A DNA stretch of 44,608 bases, taken from NCBI GenBank assembly GCA_023430565.1, contig JAEZAD010000020.1:1-44608 (forward strand), read 5' to 3'. Source of the DNA: Verrucomicrobiota bacterium. Its GTDB lineage: Bacteria > Verrucomicrobiota > Verrucomicrobiia > Opitutales > Opitutaceae. The notes under the pieces are model-generated. The model did no database searches. It saw only the letters and a list, made by a program, of their open reading frames with translations, and was not told the origin of the DNA. Both the position numbers and the translations under genes were made by a program. Of this stretch, positions 31,413-41,600 are shown one piece after another; the first letter of the stretch is position 1; every line of letters starts with the position of its first letter.

Positions 31413-32174
31413 ATGAAACACTTCCTCACCCTCCTCGGCCACGAAGTCCGCATGCTGCTCGTCAACCCAAGCACCTACATCGCCGCGGTCCTCTTCCTCG
31501 CCGTCATGGGCTTCATCTTCACCGGCATCCTCGAGAGCTATTCGAAATCCCCCCAGGAGCTCTCTCCCGCGCACGTCTTCTTCCAACTCTTCTGGCTGCC
31601 CGTCCTCTTCATGGTCCCGCTCCTAACCATGAAGTGCCTCGCCGAGGAACGCCGCCTCGGCACCATCGAAACCCTCCTCACCACGCCCGTCACCACCGCC
31701 GAAGTTGTCCTCGGCAAATACGGCGCCGCCTATCTCCTCTACCTCGCGCTCTGGGGCTCCACTTCCGGTTTTTTCTTCATCCTCAAAAAATTCTCCGGCG
31801 ACGCCCGCTTCATCGATCCCGGCCCGCTCGTCGGCGGTTACCTCTTCATCGCCATCACCGGCCTCTTCTTCATCGCCATCGGCGTCTTCGCCAGCTCCCT
31901 CTCGCGCAACCAGGCCGTCGCCGGCATCCTCTGCTTCACAATGCTCTTCGGCCTCATCGTCGGCGGCCGCTACCTCAGCGACGCCGTCTGGCTCGAACGC
32001 GACGTCCTCCAACCGCTCAAAGCCGCCGTCGATTACGCCCAGGTTTTCACGCACTTCGACGACTTCGCCCGCGGCGTCGTCGACACCCGCCAGCTCCTCT
32101 TCTACCTGAGCGGCACCGTCCTCGCTCTCATCTTCAGCATCCTCGGCGTCGAAGCCAAACTGCTGCACGCCTGA
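31413..32174 (+). CDS. ABC-2 permease of Gld-like module (GldF-like)
   Basis: This is a 253-residue membrane protein with about six hydrophobic segments, including TYIAAVLFLAVMGFIFTGIL, FFQLFWLPVLFMVPLLTMK, YLLYLALWGSTSGFFFILK, GGYLFIAITGLFFIAIGVF, AGILCFTMLFGLIVGG and LLFYLSGTVLALIFSILGV. The motif PLLTMKCLAEERRLGTIETL (permease coupling helix) is typical of GldF/NosY-type proteins. It follows the GldA-like gene after 84 bases and precedes the GldG-like gene after 73, both gaps filled by repeats. Confidence 0.92.
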   Translation: MKHFLTLLGHEVRMLLVNPSTYIAAVLFLAVMGFIFTGILESYSKSPQELSPAHVFFQLFWLPVLFMVPLLTMKCLAEERRLGTIETLLTTPVTTAEVVLGKYGAAYLLYLALWGSTSGFFFILKKFSGDARFIDPGPLVGGYLFIAITGLFFIAIGVFASSLSRNQAVAGILCFTMLFGLIVGGRYLSDAVWLERDVLQPLKAAVDYAQVFTHFDDFARGVVDTRQLLFYLSGTVLALIFSILGVEAKLLHA

Positions 32175-32210
32175 GCGCACGAACCGCGCCCCAGCGAACG
32201 AGGCTCACCG

Positions 32211-32241
32211 CTCTCAACTCTCCTCTCTCAACTCTCAACTC
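32211..32241 (+). repeat. four CTCTCAA-type heptads, tract 1
   Basis: Heptads at 32211-32217, 32218-32224, 32225-32231 and 32232-32238 read CTCTCAA, CTCTCCT, CTCTCAA and CTCTCAA, followed by CTC. The tract ends just before the GldG-like start codon at 32248. Confidence 0.8.
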
Positions 32242-32247
32242 GTTCGA

Positions 32248-33744
32248 ATGCCCCTCACCGACAGCTTCCGCGCCGCCCGCTGGGTCCGCACGATCAACCT
32301 CGTGCTTCAGGCCGTGCTGTTCCTCACGCTCTTCGGCGGCCTCAATTACCTCGCGCGCAATTACACTTGGGGCCGCTTCGACCTCACGCAACAGCGCCGC
32401 TACTCGCTCTCCCCCGAAACCGTCGCCTACCTTCAAAACCTCCCCCAACCCATCCGCATCGTCGTCACCCTCACCGAAGATTCCGACGACGAAAACATCG
32501 CCCAAGCCTACCGCGACGTCCGCGGTCTCCTTCGCGAATACGCCTACGTCACCGAGGGCGACCCCAACCGCCGCATCACCGTCGATTATCTCGACATCTA
32601 CATCCGCCGCCGCGAAGCCGACCAGCTCGGCATCGAACAACCCAACAGCATCATCCTCATCGCCGGCGACAAACGCCGCACCGTCCTGCTCGGCGAACTC
32701 TACCGCGTCGAACGCGGCGAGAAGAAAGCCTTCCAAGGCGAACAGGCCATCACCTCCGCCCTCCTCGACGTCTCCAGCCCCGAGCGAAAAAAAATCTACT
32801 TCCTCGCCGGCCACGGCGAACTCAGCCCCGAGGACATCGACTCCGTCCGCGGCCTCTCCGCCCTCCGCGACGTCCTTCGCGAACGCAATTTCGACGTCGA
32901 CTCCGTCAACCTCGCCTACACCCGCAAGGTCCCCGAAAAAGCCGCCGTCCTCATCGCCGTCGCCCCCCAGGGCCGCTTCCAACCGCTCGAACAGGAACTC
33001 CTCCGCCAATACCTTGCCGCCGATGCCGGCCGCCTCATCCTTCTGCTCGCCCCCGCCCACCCGCACGGTCTCGAAGACCTGCTCCTCGACTGGGGCATCC
33101 TCGTCGACGACGACGTCATCTACGACGTTGGCCCGGACAACATGACCGAGGAGGGCGAGCTCCTCCTCCGCCACCTCTCGCCGCACCCGATCACGCGCAC
33201 GCTCATCGATTACAACCTCCAGCCCCGCATCGGCCCCGCGCGCAGCGTGCGACCCGACCCCGGCCGCTCCCTCGGCAATACCGTCACCGTCACCACCCTC
33301 GCCGCCACCTCCACCACCGCCTGGGGCGAAGTCAGCTACCGCCAAAACGTAGCTCCCACCTTCAACCCCGGCGTCGACATCCGCCCGCTCCCCGGCATGG
33401 AGCCCCGGGACCGCCTCGGCGTCATCGTCGCCTCCGAACGCGTCTCCGTTCGCGACAACCTCCCTTTCAGCGTCCGCGGCGGCCGCATCGTCGTCTTCGG
33501 CACCGGCGACCTCATCGCCAACAACCGCATCGCCGATGTCGCCAACCAAAACATCTTCCTCAGCGCCGTGAACTGGACCGTCGACCGCGACTCGCAGTTC
33601 AACATCCCCGCCCGCCCCATCGAGCGCTTCCAACTCTCCCTCAGCGCCGGCGAACTCACGCGCCTCCGCTACACGCTCCTCCTCGCCCTCCCCTCCGCCG
33701 CCGCCCTCCTCGGCCTCCTCGTCTATTGGACCAGGCGCAGTTGA
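32248..33744 (+). CDS. GldG-like ABC auxiliary protein
   Basis: This is a 498-residue protein. One membrane segment lies near the N-terminus (about 15-36, TINLVLQAVLFLTLFGGLNY), then a large extracytoplasmic region with the ABC_transp_aux pattern: DLTQQRRYSLSPETVAYLQN, LPQPIRIVVTLTED, FLAGHGELSPEDID and DAGRLILLLAP. The last membrane segment, at about 470-492 (YTLLLALPSAAALLGLLVYW), ends the protein. This two-anchor layout is that of GldG/YbhN-associated auxiliary proteins. It should sit on the outer face of the inner membrane with the GldA/GldF-like transporter. Its TGA stop lies inside an inverted copy of the heptad repeat. Confidence 0.9.
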   Translation: MPLTDSFRAARWVRTINLVLQAVLFLTLFGGLNYLARNYTWGRFDLTQQRRYSLSPETVAYLQNLPQPIRIVVTLTEDSDDENIAQAYRDVRGLLREYAYVTEGDPNRRITVDYLDIYIRRREADQLGIEQPNSIILIAGDKRRTVLLGELYRVERGEKKAFQGEQAITSALLDVSSPERKKIYFLAGHGELSPEDIDSVRGLSALRDVLRERNFDVDSVNLAYTRKVPEKAAVLIAVAPQGRFQPLEQELLRQYLAADAGRLILLLAPAHPHGLEDLLLDWGILVDDDVIYDVGPDNMTEEGELLLRHLSPHPITRTLIDYNLQPRIGPARSVRPDPGRSLGNTVTVTTLAATSTTAWGEVSYRQNVAPTFNPGVDIRPLPGMEPRDRLGVIVASERVSVRDNLPFSVRGGRIVVFGTGDLIANNRIADVANQNIFLSAVNWTVDRDSQFNIPARPIERFQLSLSAGELTRLRYTLLLALPSAAALLGLLVYWTRRS

Positions 33745-33804
33745 GAGTAGAACCCGCTTCCCGCGCGCATTCCGGCTCTCAACTCTCAACCCTCAACTCT
33801 CAAC
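33741..33804 (+). repeat. four CTCTCAA-type heptads, tract 2, with an inverted heptad at the stop
   Basis: Heptads at 33776-33782, 33783-33789, 33790-33796 and 33797-33803 read CTCTCAA, CTCTCAA, CCCTCAA and CTCTCAA. At 33741-33747 stands the reverse complement TTGAGAG, whose TGA (33742-33744) is the stop codon of the GldG-like gene. The two could pair as a hairpin. The tract ends 8 bases before the GTG start at 33812. Confidence 0.8.
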
Positions 33805-33811
33805 TTCAGCC

Positions 33812-35761
33812 GTGCGCACCAAAGTCACCCTCGTTCTCCTCTTCCTGAACGTCGCGCTCTTCTTCTTCATCTTCCAATTCGAGCGGCGCTGGCGCACCGA
33901 GGAAAACTGGAAGGAAGCCCGCCGCCGCGTCCTCGGCCCCGAAGCCGCCGACATCCGCACCATCGAGATCGCCAGCGCCACCCACCGCATCGCCCTCGAA
34001 AAACGCGGCGACACCTGGTTCGTCACCCACCCCGTCGAGTGGCCCGCCAACCCCAACGCCGTCAACCGCATCGTCAACGAGCTCCAATTCCTCGAACACG
34101 AAACCAGCTTCCAAGTCCGCGACCTCGAGAAAAACGGCCAGTCCCTAGCCGACTACGGCCTCGACCAGCCCCGGCTCACCGTCTCCTTCCGCTCCGGAAA
34201 CTCCGATTCTCTCAACCCTGAACCCTCCACTCTCAACTCCACCACCCTCCAGCTCGGCGAAGCCACCAAAGACAACATCCGCCTCTACCTCCTCTCGCCC
34301 GACTCCTCCCGCATCCACGTCGTCAACCAAGGCCTCGCCCGTTCCCTCGCCCTCACCTTCGAGGAACTCCACGCCGACTCCATCTTCACCATCCCCGTCT
34401 TCGAAGCCCGCTCGCTCAACCTTCAGACTCCGCCCCCGGCCAGCCTTCGCATCCGCCTCCGCCGCGACGGCTCCCGCTGGACCTTCGAAGCCCCCATCAG
34501 CGCCCGCGCCTCCAAAAACGCCACCGAGCTCGCCATCAACGCGCTCAACGCCCTCCGCGTAAAATCCTTCGCCACCGAAGACCCGCCCACCCCTCCGCCG
34601 TCCGACCGCCCCACGCTCCGCGTCAGCCTCGAGGGCAACAGCCGCCGCGAAACCCTTCTCCTCGGCTCCGCCCTCGGCACCACCGCCATCCCCACCGGCG
34701 CCGCCACCGCCCCCGACGTCGAGCACTACGCCCAGCTCGAAGGCCGCGACGCCATCTTCACCGTCTCGATCCCCGCCGCCCTCAAGTCCGTCCTCGACCG
34801 CGCCCAGGACACCCTCCGCGAAACCCGCATCCTCGACTTCGATCCGCGCGCCGTCACCTCCATCACCCTCTCCGCCCCCAACCAGCCGCCAGTCACCCTC
34901 CAACGCCTCGAAACCAGCGCGCAACCCGGCGAATCCGCCGCCTGGCAAATCGTCCGCCGCGCCGACGGCGCCCAAGGCCCCCAAACCCTCTCCGCCGAAC
35001 GCGACGCTGTCACCCGCCTGCTCGAACAACTCTCCCTCCTCGCCGCCCAGCGCTTCGAAAGCGACGCCCCCCGCGACGCCGATCTCGAAGCATGGGGTTT
35101 CAACCGCCCCGAACGCGAAATCACCCTCACGATCCCCGGCGCTTCGCCCATCATACTTCAAATCGGTTTGCCCGCCCGCCGCGACGGCACCGCCTACGCC
35201 CGCACCGCCGACTCGCCGTCCATCTACGCCATCAATCAGGAATTCCTGCGCGAACTGCCCGCCACCGGCCGCGCCTGGCGCGAACGCCTCCTCCGCGAAC
35301 TCCCCGCCGGAGCCCGCATCGCCTCACTCAAACTCACCGATCTGTCCGACGACTCCGTCGTCCTCGAAACCGCCATCGATCCCACCGGCCGCCCCGTCGA
35401 AACCGTCTCCCACCCCGACGCCGTTCAAACCCTCCTCGCCCACCTCCGCTCCCTTCGCGCGCAGGAATTTGTGCTGAATCAGTTCGCCGAAACCGTGACG
35501 TTCGCCGGCGACGACCGCCCCTGGCGCTACCGCCTCGACGCCACCATCACGCTCGTCGGCGGCGCCGGGGAGCAATCGAGCACCACCACGCTCTACCTCT
35601 CGCCGCGCGTCGGCGGCAGCCGCCAGCTCGCCGGTTCACCACCCGGAGAATTCAACGTCGTATTCGAAATCGAGCAGCCTTTCCTCGACGCCCTCTGGAC
35701 CCTCATCCAATCCCCCCGCGACCCCGGCCCGCCCCCTGCTCCCGCCACGAGCACGCCCTGA
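33812..35761 (+). CDS. DUF4340 protein of the Gld-like module
   Basis: This is a 649-residue protein starting at GTG. A membrane anchor at about residues 4-22 (KVTLVLLFLNVALFFFIFQF) is followed by a long exported part. The pattern IRTIEIASATHRIALEKRGD, TWFVTHPVEWPANPNAVNRI, VNELQFLEHETSF is that of DUF4340, and related blocks recur further on (TSITLSAPNQPPVTLQRLE and so on), suggesting two copies. DUF4340 genes commonly follow GldG-like genes. Residues 133-143 (SLNPEPSTLNS) are encoded by a third CTCTCAA heptad tract, which looks like an insertion. It ends with a Pro-rich tail and is probably a partner of the transporter. Confidence 0.9.
   Translation: MRTKVTLVLLFLNVALFFFIFQFERRWRTEENWKEARRRVLGPEAADIRTIEIASATHRIALEKRGDTWFVTHPVEWPANPNAVNRIVNELQFLEHETSFQVRDLEKNGQSLADYGLDQPRLTVSFRSGNSDSLNPEPSTLNSTTLQLGEATKDNIRLYLLSPDSSRIHVVNQGLARSLALTFEELHADSIFTIPVFEARSLNLQTPPPASLRIRLRRDGSRWTFEAPISARASKNATELAINALNALRVKSFATEDPPTPPPSDRPTLRVSLEGNSRRETLLLGSALGTTAIPTGAATAPDVEHYAQLEGRDAIFTVSIPAALKSVLDRAQDTLRETRILDFDPRAVTSITLSAPNQPPVTLQRLETSAQPGESAAWQIVRRADGAQGPQTLSAERDAVTRLLEQLSLLAAQRFESDAPRDADLEAWGFNRPEREITLTIPGASPIILQIGLPARRDGTAYARTADSPSIYAINQEFLRELPATGRAWRERLLRELPAGARIASLKLTDLSDDSVVLETAIDPTGRPVETVSHPDAVQTLLAHLRSLRAQEFVLNQFAETVTFAGDDRPWRYRLDATITLVGGAGEQSSTTTLYLSPRVGGSRQLAGSPPGEFNVVFEIEQPFLDALWTLIQSPRDPGPPPAPATSTP
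34209..34240 (+). repeat. four CTCTCAA-type heptads inside the DUF4340 gene, tract 3
   Basis: Heptads at 34209-34215, 34216-34222, 34223-34229 and 34230-34236 read CTCTCAA, CCCTGAA, CCCTCCA and CTCTCAA, followed by CTCC. The strand and copy number match the two spacer tracts. It encodes a Ser/Pro/Asn/Leu-rich stretch between two predicted domains blocks. Confidence 0.7.
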
Positions 35762-35769
35762 AACCCCGG

Positions 35770-35796
35770 TCATGCTGAGCCCATGCGAAGCATTCC
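35770..35796 (+). repeat. diverged copy of the TCATTCTGAGC element
   Basis: TCATGCTGAGC, then CCATGCGAAG, then CATTCC follows the plan of the element at 15315 with substitutions at equivalent places that keep the two halves partly complementary (GCATGG/CCATGC-like). It lies between the DUF4340 and AsmA-like genes. Confidence 0.5.
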
Positions 35797-35852
35797 CGTA
35801 ATCGCCCCCTTCTCCGCGTCACCCGGCCCCTCGCTCCCACGCGCCGCCTGAC

Positions 35853-38654
35853 ATGCCTCCCCGCCCGAACCAGCTCTGGCAGGCCACGCGCCTCGGCGCC
35901 GACGGCTTCGTCACCTTCCTTTGCTGGGTTCTCTGGCTCGCCCTCTTCCTTCTTTTCCTCGGCCAAATCGGCTCAGCTCTTTCTCGCGAACTGGCCGTCC
36001 CCGCCTTCGTGCTGCGTTCGCTCGAAGCCCGCCTCGACGCCTCCGGAGTCCACGCCCGCCTTGGCCGCGCCACGTTCGATCCGACCGGCGGCGTCCTCCT
36101 CGAAAACCTTCGCCTCTCGCTACCCGCCTTCGCCGAACCCGTCGCCGATATCCGCGCCGTCTACATCGAGCTCAATCCGTGGCTCCTCTTCGCGGGACAA
36201 CTCGAAGCCCGCCGCATCCACGCCACGGGCGTCGTGTTCTCCGTCCCCGCCATGCTCGCCCCCTCGGGCCGCAGCGAACAACTCCTCGAGGACCTCGATG
36301 TCGTCCTCGTCCCCACCGACCGGGAGCTGCGTATCGAACATTTGGCGACACGCATCGCCGGCATCCCCGTCACCGCCTCCGGCGCGCTCCACCTCACGCG
36401 CGAACGCGAGATCGACCGCATCGAACCGCTCCCGCTCGTCGCCGCCCTCGCCGAACGCTACCCGCAATTCAGCCGGCAGCTCATTCGCGCCGCCGAACAA
36501 GTCGCCCCGCTCCACCAACCCGCGCTCCATATTTCGCTTTCGCCGTCCTCCACCCGCGGCGCCATCGCCACCATCCGCCTCACCGCCGATCGCCTCGACC
36601 TCCCTCGTTATCGCGGCCTCGTCGCCACTCACCTCCTCGCCACCGCCCGCGTTCCCGTCCTCGGCGAAACGTCCTCCTTCGCCACCGCCACCCTCGACGC
36701 CGACGAACTCCGCGCCGACGACGGCCTGATCGCCCATCGCGTTTCCGCCCGCGCCGGCGGCCTGCTCCGGCACGATCCTTTTTCATTCGCTCCCCGTGAC
36801 GTCCAGATCACCGCGCGCGACTTCGCCGTGCGCGAATTCCTGTTCGACGCCCTCTCCCTGACCATCGCGCCCGCCCACTGGCCGCGGATCGACGCCGCGT
36901 TGCTCACCAGCTACGCCGGCACGCCCGCCGCCGTGCTGGGCTCGGCCGATCTCGCCACCCGCTCCGCCACCGCACGATTCGAAGGAGCCCTCTCGCCCGC
37001 CCTCCTCGATCCGATCGCCGCGCTGCTCCGTCGCGACCTTCGTCGCTTCGTCCAATTCCGTGAACCCGTCGCCCTCGCCGCGTCCGCCGCGCTCGGACCC
37101 GACTGGCAGCTCCAACACGCCACCGGCCACGTCGCCGCGCGCGGTATCGACGCCCGCGGCGTTCCGTTCGACTCGATCGAGGGCGACCTCGCCTTCGACG
37201 GCCATCGCATCGTCGCCACGCACGCCGTCGCGCGCCTCGCCGACAACGTCGCCCGCGGCCGCTTCGAACAGAATCTCGCCACCCGCGAATTTCGTTTCCT
37301 GCTCGACGGCCGCCTCCGCCCGCTCGTCATCGCTCCGTGGTTCCGCGAGTGGTGGAGCAATTTCTTCAACACGCTCGATTTCCCGCACCACCCGCCGCTC
37401 GCCAGCGTCGAGGTCGCCGGCCGCTGGGGCGCCGGCCACGAGACATCCGTCTTCCTCTTCGCCGAAGCCAACGACGCCGTCATCCGCCACGCTCCCTTCG
37501 ACTACGCGCGCACGCGCCTTTTCATTCGTCCCAACTTCATCGATGGCCTCGAGCTCTTCGGCACGCATGGCGCGGGTAATATCCGCGGCACCTTCACCCG
37601 CCACTTCGACCTCGCGCAACGCGCCTGGCGCGAATTCACGATCTCCTTCGAATCCACCCTGCCGCTTGCCCACGGCGCACACCTGCTCGGTCCGCAACTC
37701 GGGCCCCTCCTCGATCCCTACACATTCGAGAACAACCCCGCCCTGAAAATCGTCGGCCACTTCGAAGGACCCGCCTCGCCCAACGGCTCCCACCAAACGA
37801 TGACGATTCGCGGCGACTCCACCGGCGCCTTCTCCTTCTACCAATTTCCCGCCCGCAATCTCTCCTTCGCAGCCACCGTGCGCGATCGCGAGGTCACCCT
37901 CGAAAACTTCGAGGCCGAGGTCGCCACCGGCACGTTGTCCGGTCGCGCCCGGCTGTGGGACGACGCCGGCGCGCGCCGCCTCGGTTTCGACGCTTCCCTT
38001 CGCGCCGCCAGCCTTGGTCGCGCCGTCGCCACCGTCGCCGAATACACCGCCTTGCGTCGCGGCGCGCCGCCGCCCGCGCCCGATCGCTTCGTCTCGAGCA
38101 AAACCAACGTTCGCCTCGATCTCAGCCTTTCCGCCGAAGGTCCCGTCGCCGATCTCTACAACTATCGCGGCTCCGGCAACGCCGCCCTCGAGGGCGCCGA
38201 GCTCGGCGAAATCCGCCTCCTCGGCGCCCTCTCCGCCCTCCTCGACTTCACCGCCCTGCGCTTCAACGCCGCCCGCACCGACTTCCGCATCGAGGGCCCC
38301 ACGATCGTCTTTCCCGCCATCAACATCACCGGCGACACCTCCGCCGTCCAAGCCCACGGCGACTACTCGCTGGAGCGCCGCCAACTCGAATTCAACGCCC
38401 GCATCTTCCCTTTCCAGGAAGGTCGTTCCCTGTTGCAAAATGTAGTCGGCGCCGTTCTCACGCCAATTTCCACCATTCTCGAGGTCAAACTCACCGGGCC
38501 ACTCGACCAGCCCAGCTGGGCGTTCGTCATCGGCCCCACCAACTTATTCCGTTCGCTCAACCAAACCGACGCCGCCCCGGCCATCGCGCCGACAACACCC
38601 CCGTCGCTCGACGCCCCTTCAGATTCTGCACCCGACGCCGAGAAAACTCATTGA
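35853..38654 (+). CDS. large AsmA-like envelope protein
   Basis: This is a 933-residue protein with one membrane segment near the N-terminus (about 20-45, FVTFLCWVLWLALFLLFLGQ). The remainder is a long series of beta-rich repeats with blocks typical of AsmA-like/DUF3971 proteins: VLLENLRLSLPAFAEPVADI, IELNPWLLFAGQLEARRIHA, TGVVFSVPA near the start, and LSLSAEGPVADLYNYRGSGN, ALEGAELGEIRLLGALSALL with FPFQEGRSLLQNVVGAVLTP at the end. AsmA-like proteins form periplasm-spanning bridges thought to move lipids to the outer membrane. It is anchored in the inner membrane. The next gene, a hybrid kinase, follows after 40 bases. Confidence 0.85.
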   Translation: MPPRPNQLWQATRLGADGFVTFLCWVLWLALFLLFLGQIGSALSRELAVPAFVLRSLEARLDASGVHARLGRATFDPTGGVLLENLRLSLPAFAEPVADIRAVYIELNPWLLFAGQLEARRIHATGVVFSVPAMLAPSGRSEQLLEDLDVVLVPTDRELRIEHLATRIAGIPVTASGALHLTREREIDRIEPLPLVAALAERYPQFSRQLIRAAEQVAPLHQPALHISLSPSSTRGAIATIRLTADRLDLPRYRGLVATHLLATARVPVLGETSSFATATLDADELRADDGLIAHRVSARAGGLLRHDPFSFAPRDVQITARDFAVREFLFDALSLTIAPAHWPRIDAALLTSYAGTPAAVLGSADLATRSATARFEGALSPALLDPIAALLRRDLRRFVQFREPVALAASAALGPDWQLQHATGHVAARGIDARGVPFDSIEGDLAFDGHRIVATHAVARLADNVARGRFEQNLATREFRFLLDGRLRPLVIAPWFREWWSNFFNTLDFPHHPPLASVEVAGRWGAGHETSVFLFAEANDAVIRHAPFDYARTRLFIRPNFIDGLELFGTHGAGNIRGTFTRHFDLAQRAWREFTISFESTLPLAHGAHLLGPQLGPLLDPYTFENNPALKIVGHFEGPASPNGSHQTMTIRGDSTGAFSFYQFPARNLSFAATVRDREVTLENFEAEVATGTLSGRARLWDDAGARRLGFDASLRAASLGRAVATVAEYTALRRGAPPPAPDRFVSSKTNVRLDLSLSAEGPVADLYNYRGSGNAALEGAELGEIRLLGALSALLDFTALRFNAARTDFRIEGPTIVFPAINITGDTSAVQAHGDYSLERRQLEFNARIFPFQEGRSLLQNVVGAVLTPISTILEVKLTGPLDQPSWAFVIGPTNLFRSLNQTDAAPAIAPTTPPSLDAPSDSAPDAEKTH

Positions 38655-38670
38655 TCCTCCCACCTGAACT

Positions 38671-38694
38671 GCTTTAGATAGGGTAAACACCCCA
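38671..38694 (+). promoter_or_regulatory. GATAGGG motif and small palindrome before the hybrid kinase
   Basis: The 40-base gap contains TTTAGATAGGG followed by a GGGT-AAAC-ACCC inverted repeat (38682-38693), one base before the ATG. The ATAGGG...CCC arrangement resembles that in the leader of the kinase at 2182 (ATAGGG, 5 bases, CCCTAT). It could be a shared operator or a coincidence of small motifs. Confidence 0.35.
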
Positions 38695-41600
38695 ATGGTC
38701 CACCTGCCCACAATGCCGCGCCGCACCTGGCTCGAGCGAACATCGCTGGCCATTGCGGTGGTGCTGATCGGCGTGGGCGCAGCGGTTCTGCTGGGGTGGT
38801 GGCTGCGGCTCGATCCCCTCATCCAGCCGTTCGGCACCGGCGCCGCCATCAAGGCCAACGACGCCCTCTGCGTCCTCCTGCTCGGCGTCGTTTTTCTCGC
38901 CCTCGATCTCGGCATCGCCGGCGCGGTGTGGCTCGCCCTGCTCCCGGCCACAATCGCCGCACTCTCCCTCGCCGAGAATATTTTTCGCGTCGATCTCCAC
39001 ATCGACGAACTCCTCGTCACCGACCACCTCCTCGCCGAAACCGCCGACCCCGGCCGCATGTCGGCGATGTCGTCCGCGTGCATCCTGCTCGTCTCGCTCG
39101 TCCTCGCCTGGCGTGGATTTCCCCGCGGCGCCCGCGCCCGGCTTTTCGCCGAAGCCGTCATCAGCTCGATCACCGCCTCCGCCGGTTTTTCCACCCTTCT
39201 TGGTTACGCTGCGAGCCTCCCCGCCGTTTACCGCTGGGGCACCAACACCGCCACGTCCCCCGTCAGCGCCGCCGCCCTCCTCGTCATCGGCCTGGCCCTG
39301 CTCATCCTCGCCTGGCGCGAAACCATGAGGACCGAAGGCGGCCCACCGTCGTGGTCGCCCATGCCTGCGGTCGTCGGCTGCCTCACGCTCACCATCATTC
39401 TCTGGATCGGTCTGCGCGAACGCGAAATCGCCGTCCTCGCCACGAAGACGCAGACGGCGATGGAATCCCTCGCCAACACCATCCAATACGAATTCGCCGC
39501 CCAGGCCGCCAGCATCGAGCGGCTCGCGCGCATCTGGTCCGGCGTCGCCCCTAATGCCGAAGCCATCTGGGAAGCCGACGCCCGCGAACGCTGGAACGAC
39601 TCCGCCCGCGATCTCGGCAACGTTTCCATCGCCGTCGTCAATGCCGACCTCCGCACCATCTGGGCCTTCCCGCCCGAGGAGGAAACCACCTCCGCGTCCT
39701 TCGATCATTCCCAGGATCGCACGCGCCAGGAGGCAATCGACCGCGCCCGCAACGAACGCGCCCCCAACATCTCCGGCACCATCGACGTCGGTCCTCACGG
39801 CAAAGGCATCGCGATCTACTCGCCCCTCACCCGGGGCGGCCAACAGGCCGGCTTCGTCGTCGGCGAATACGTTTACCGCCCATTCTTCGCCCGCCTCGTC
39901 AACGACTACAAACTCCGCACCGATTACGTCGTCGAAATTCGCATCGGCAACGAACCCGTTTTCGAATCCACCGACCCTTCCGGCGAAACCCCCAATCCCG
40001 GCCTCGCCGTCGAAAAAGCCTACACGATCTTCGACCGCCGCATCCGCCTCTCGCTCACGCCTTCCCTCCAGGCGCTCAAACAGGAACGCCGCTTCCTCCC
40101 CGAACTCGCCCTCGCCGCCGGCTTCGGCATCACCGCCCTCCTCGGCCTCAGCGTCCACCTCGCCCGCAGCGCCCGCGCCGGCCAGCGCGCCGCCGAACTT
40201 TCCAACCGAAAACTCCAGGCCGAAAACGAAGAGCGCCGCCGCGTCGAAGCCCGCCTCAAGATCTCCGACGAACGTCTCCGCCTCGCCCTCGACTCCACCC
40301 AGATCGGCATCTTCGAGTGGAACGTCGGCGCCGGCCACGTCTACTACAGCCCCGGCCTCTGGGCCATGCTCGGCTACGACCACGGCCGCATGCCCGCCAC
40401 CGTCGAAGCGTGGCAGACGCTCATCCACCCCGACGACCTGCCGCTCTACCGCCGCCGCGTCGAATCCCAGCTCGGCGGCATCGCCTCCTTCATCGAACCC
40501 GAATACCGCGTCCGCGCCAAAGGCGGCGAATACCGCTGGGTCTACACCCGCTCGAAAACCGTCGCCGCCTCCACCGCCGGCCGCCCCACCCGCATCATCG
40601 GCACCGTCCAGGACATCACCGCCCGCCGCGAAGCCGAACAGGCCCTCCGCGAATCCCAGGCCGAAACCCGCAAACTCTCCCTCGTCGCCTCCAAGACCGA
40701 CAACCCCGTCCTCATCGCCTCACCCAACGGCACCATCGAATGGGTCAACGAGAGCTTCACCCGCGTGATGGAATACTCCCTCGACGAGGTCGTCGGCAAA
40801 TCCCCCGCCGACTTCATGCACGGGCCCGACACCGACCCCGCCATCGTCAAACGCATCCGCGTCGCCATGGCCGAAGGTCAGGGTCTCTCCACCGACGTCG
40901 TCAACTACTCGAAATCCGGCCGCAAATACCACCTCCGCCTCGAGATCCAGCCCATCCGCAACGAGACCGGCCAGCTCCAGAACTTCATCGCGATCGAAAC
41001 CGACATCACCGCGCGCGTCGAAACCGAGCAGATGCTCCGCCGCGCGAAGATCGAAGCCGACGACGCCTCCCGCGCGAAATCCGAATTCCTCGCCTCGATG
41101 TCGCACGAAATCCGCACGCCCATGAACGGCGTCATCGGCATGACGTCGCTCCTCATGGAGACACCGCTGAACCCCGAGCAGCGCGACTTCGTCAACACCA
41201 TCCGCACCTCTGGCGAAGCCCTCCTCACCATCATCAACGACATCCTCGATTTCTCCAAAATCGAATCCGGCAAGATGGAGCTCGAACACATGCCGTTCGA
41301 ACTCGCCGTCTGCATCGAGGAAGCCCTCGATCTCTTCGCCCTCCAGGCCTCCGCGAAGAAGCTCGAAATCGTTTACCACATCGCCCCCGAAATTCCCGCG
41401 TGGATCATGGGCGACATCACCCGCCTCCGGCAGGTCATCGTCAATCTCGTCAACAACGCCGTCAAATTCACCCCCAGCGGCAGCATCGCGATCGAGGTCA
41501 ACCGCCTCTCCCCGCCCAACTCCTCCAGCTCGCGCTTCATGCTCGAATTCACCGTGCGTGACACCGGCATCGGCATCCCCCAGGACCGCCTCGACCGCCT

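Noticed and set aside
32134..33789. 551-codon minus-strand frame opposite the GldG-like gene
   Set aside because: Low-complexity Glu/Asp/Gly/Ala shadow; GldG-like motifs are on the plus strand.
36783..38438. 551-codon minus-strand frame opposite the AsmA-like gene
   Set aside because: Shadow composition with no motif, while the plus frame shows a signal anchor and AsmA-like blocks.
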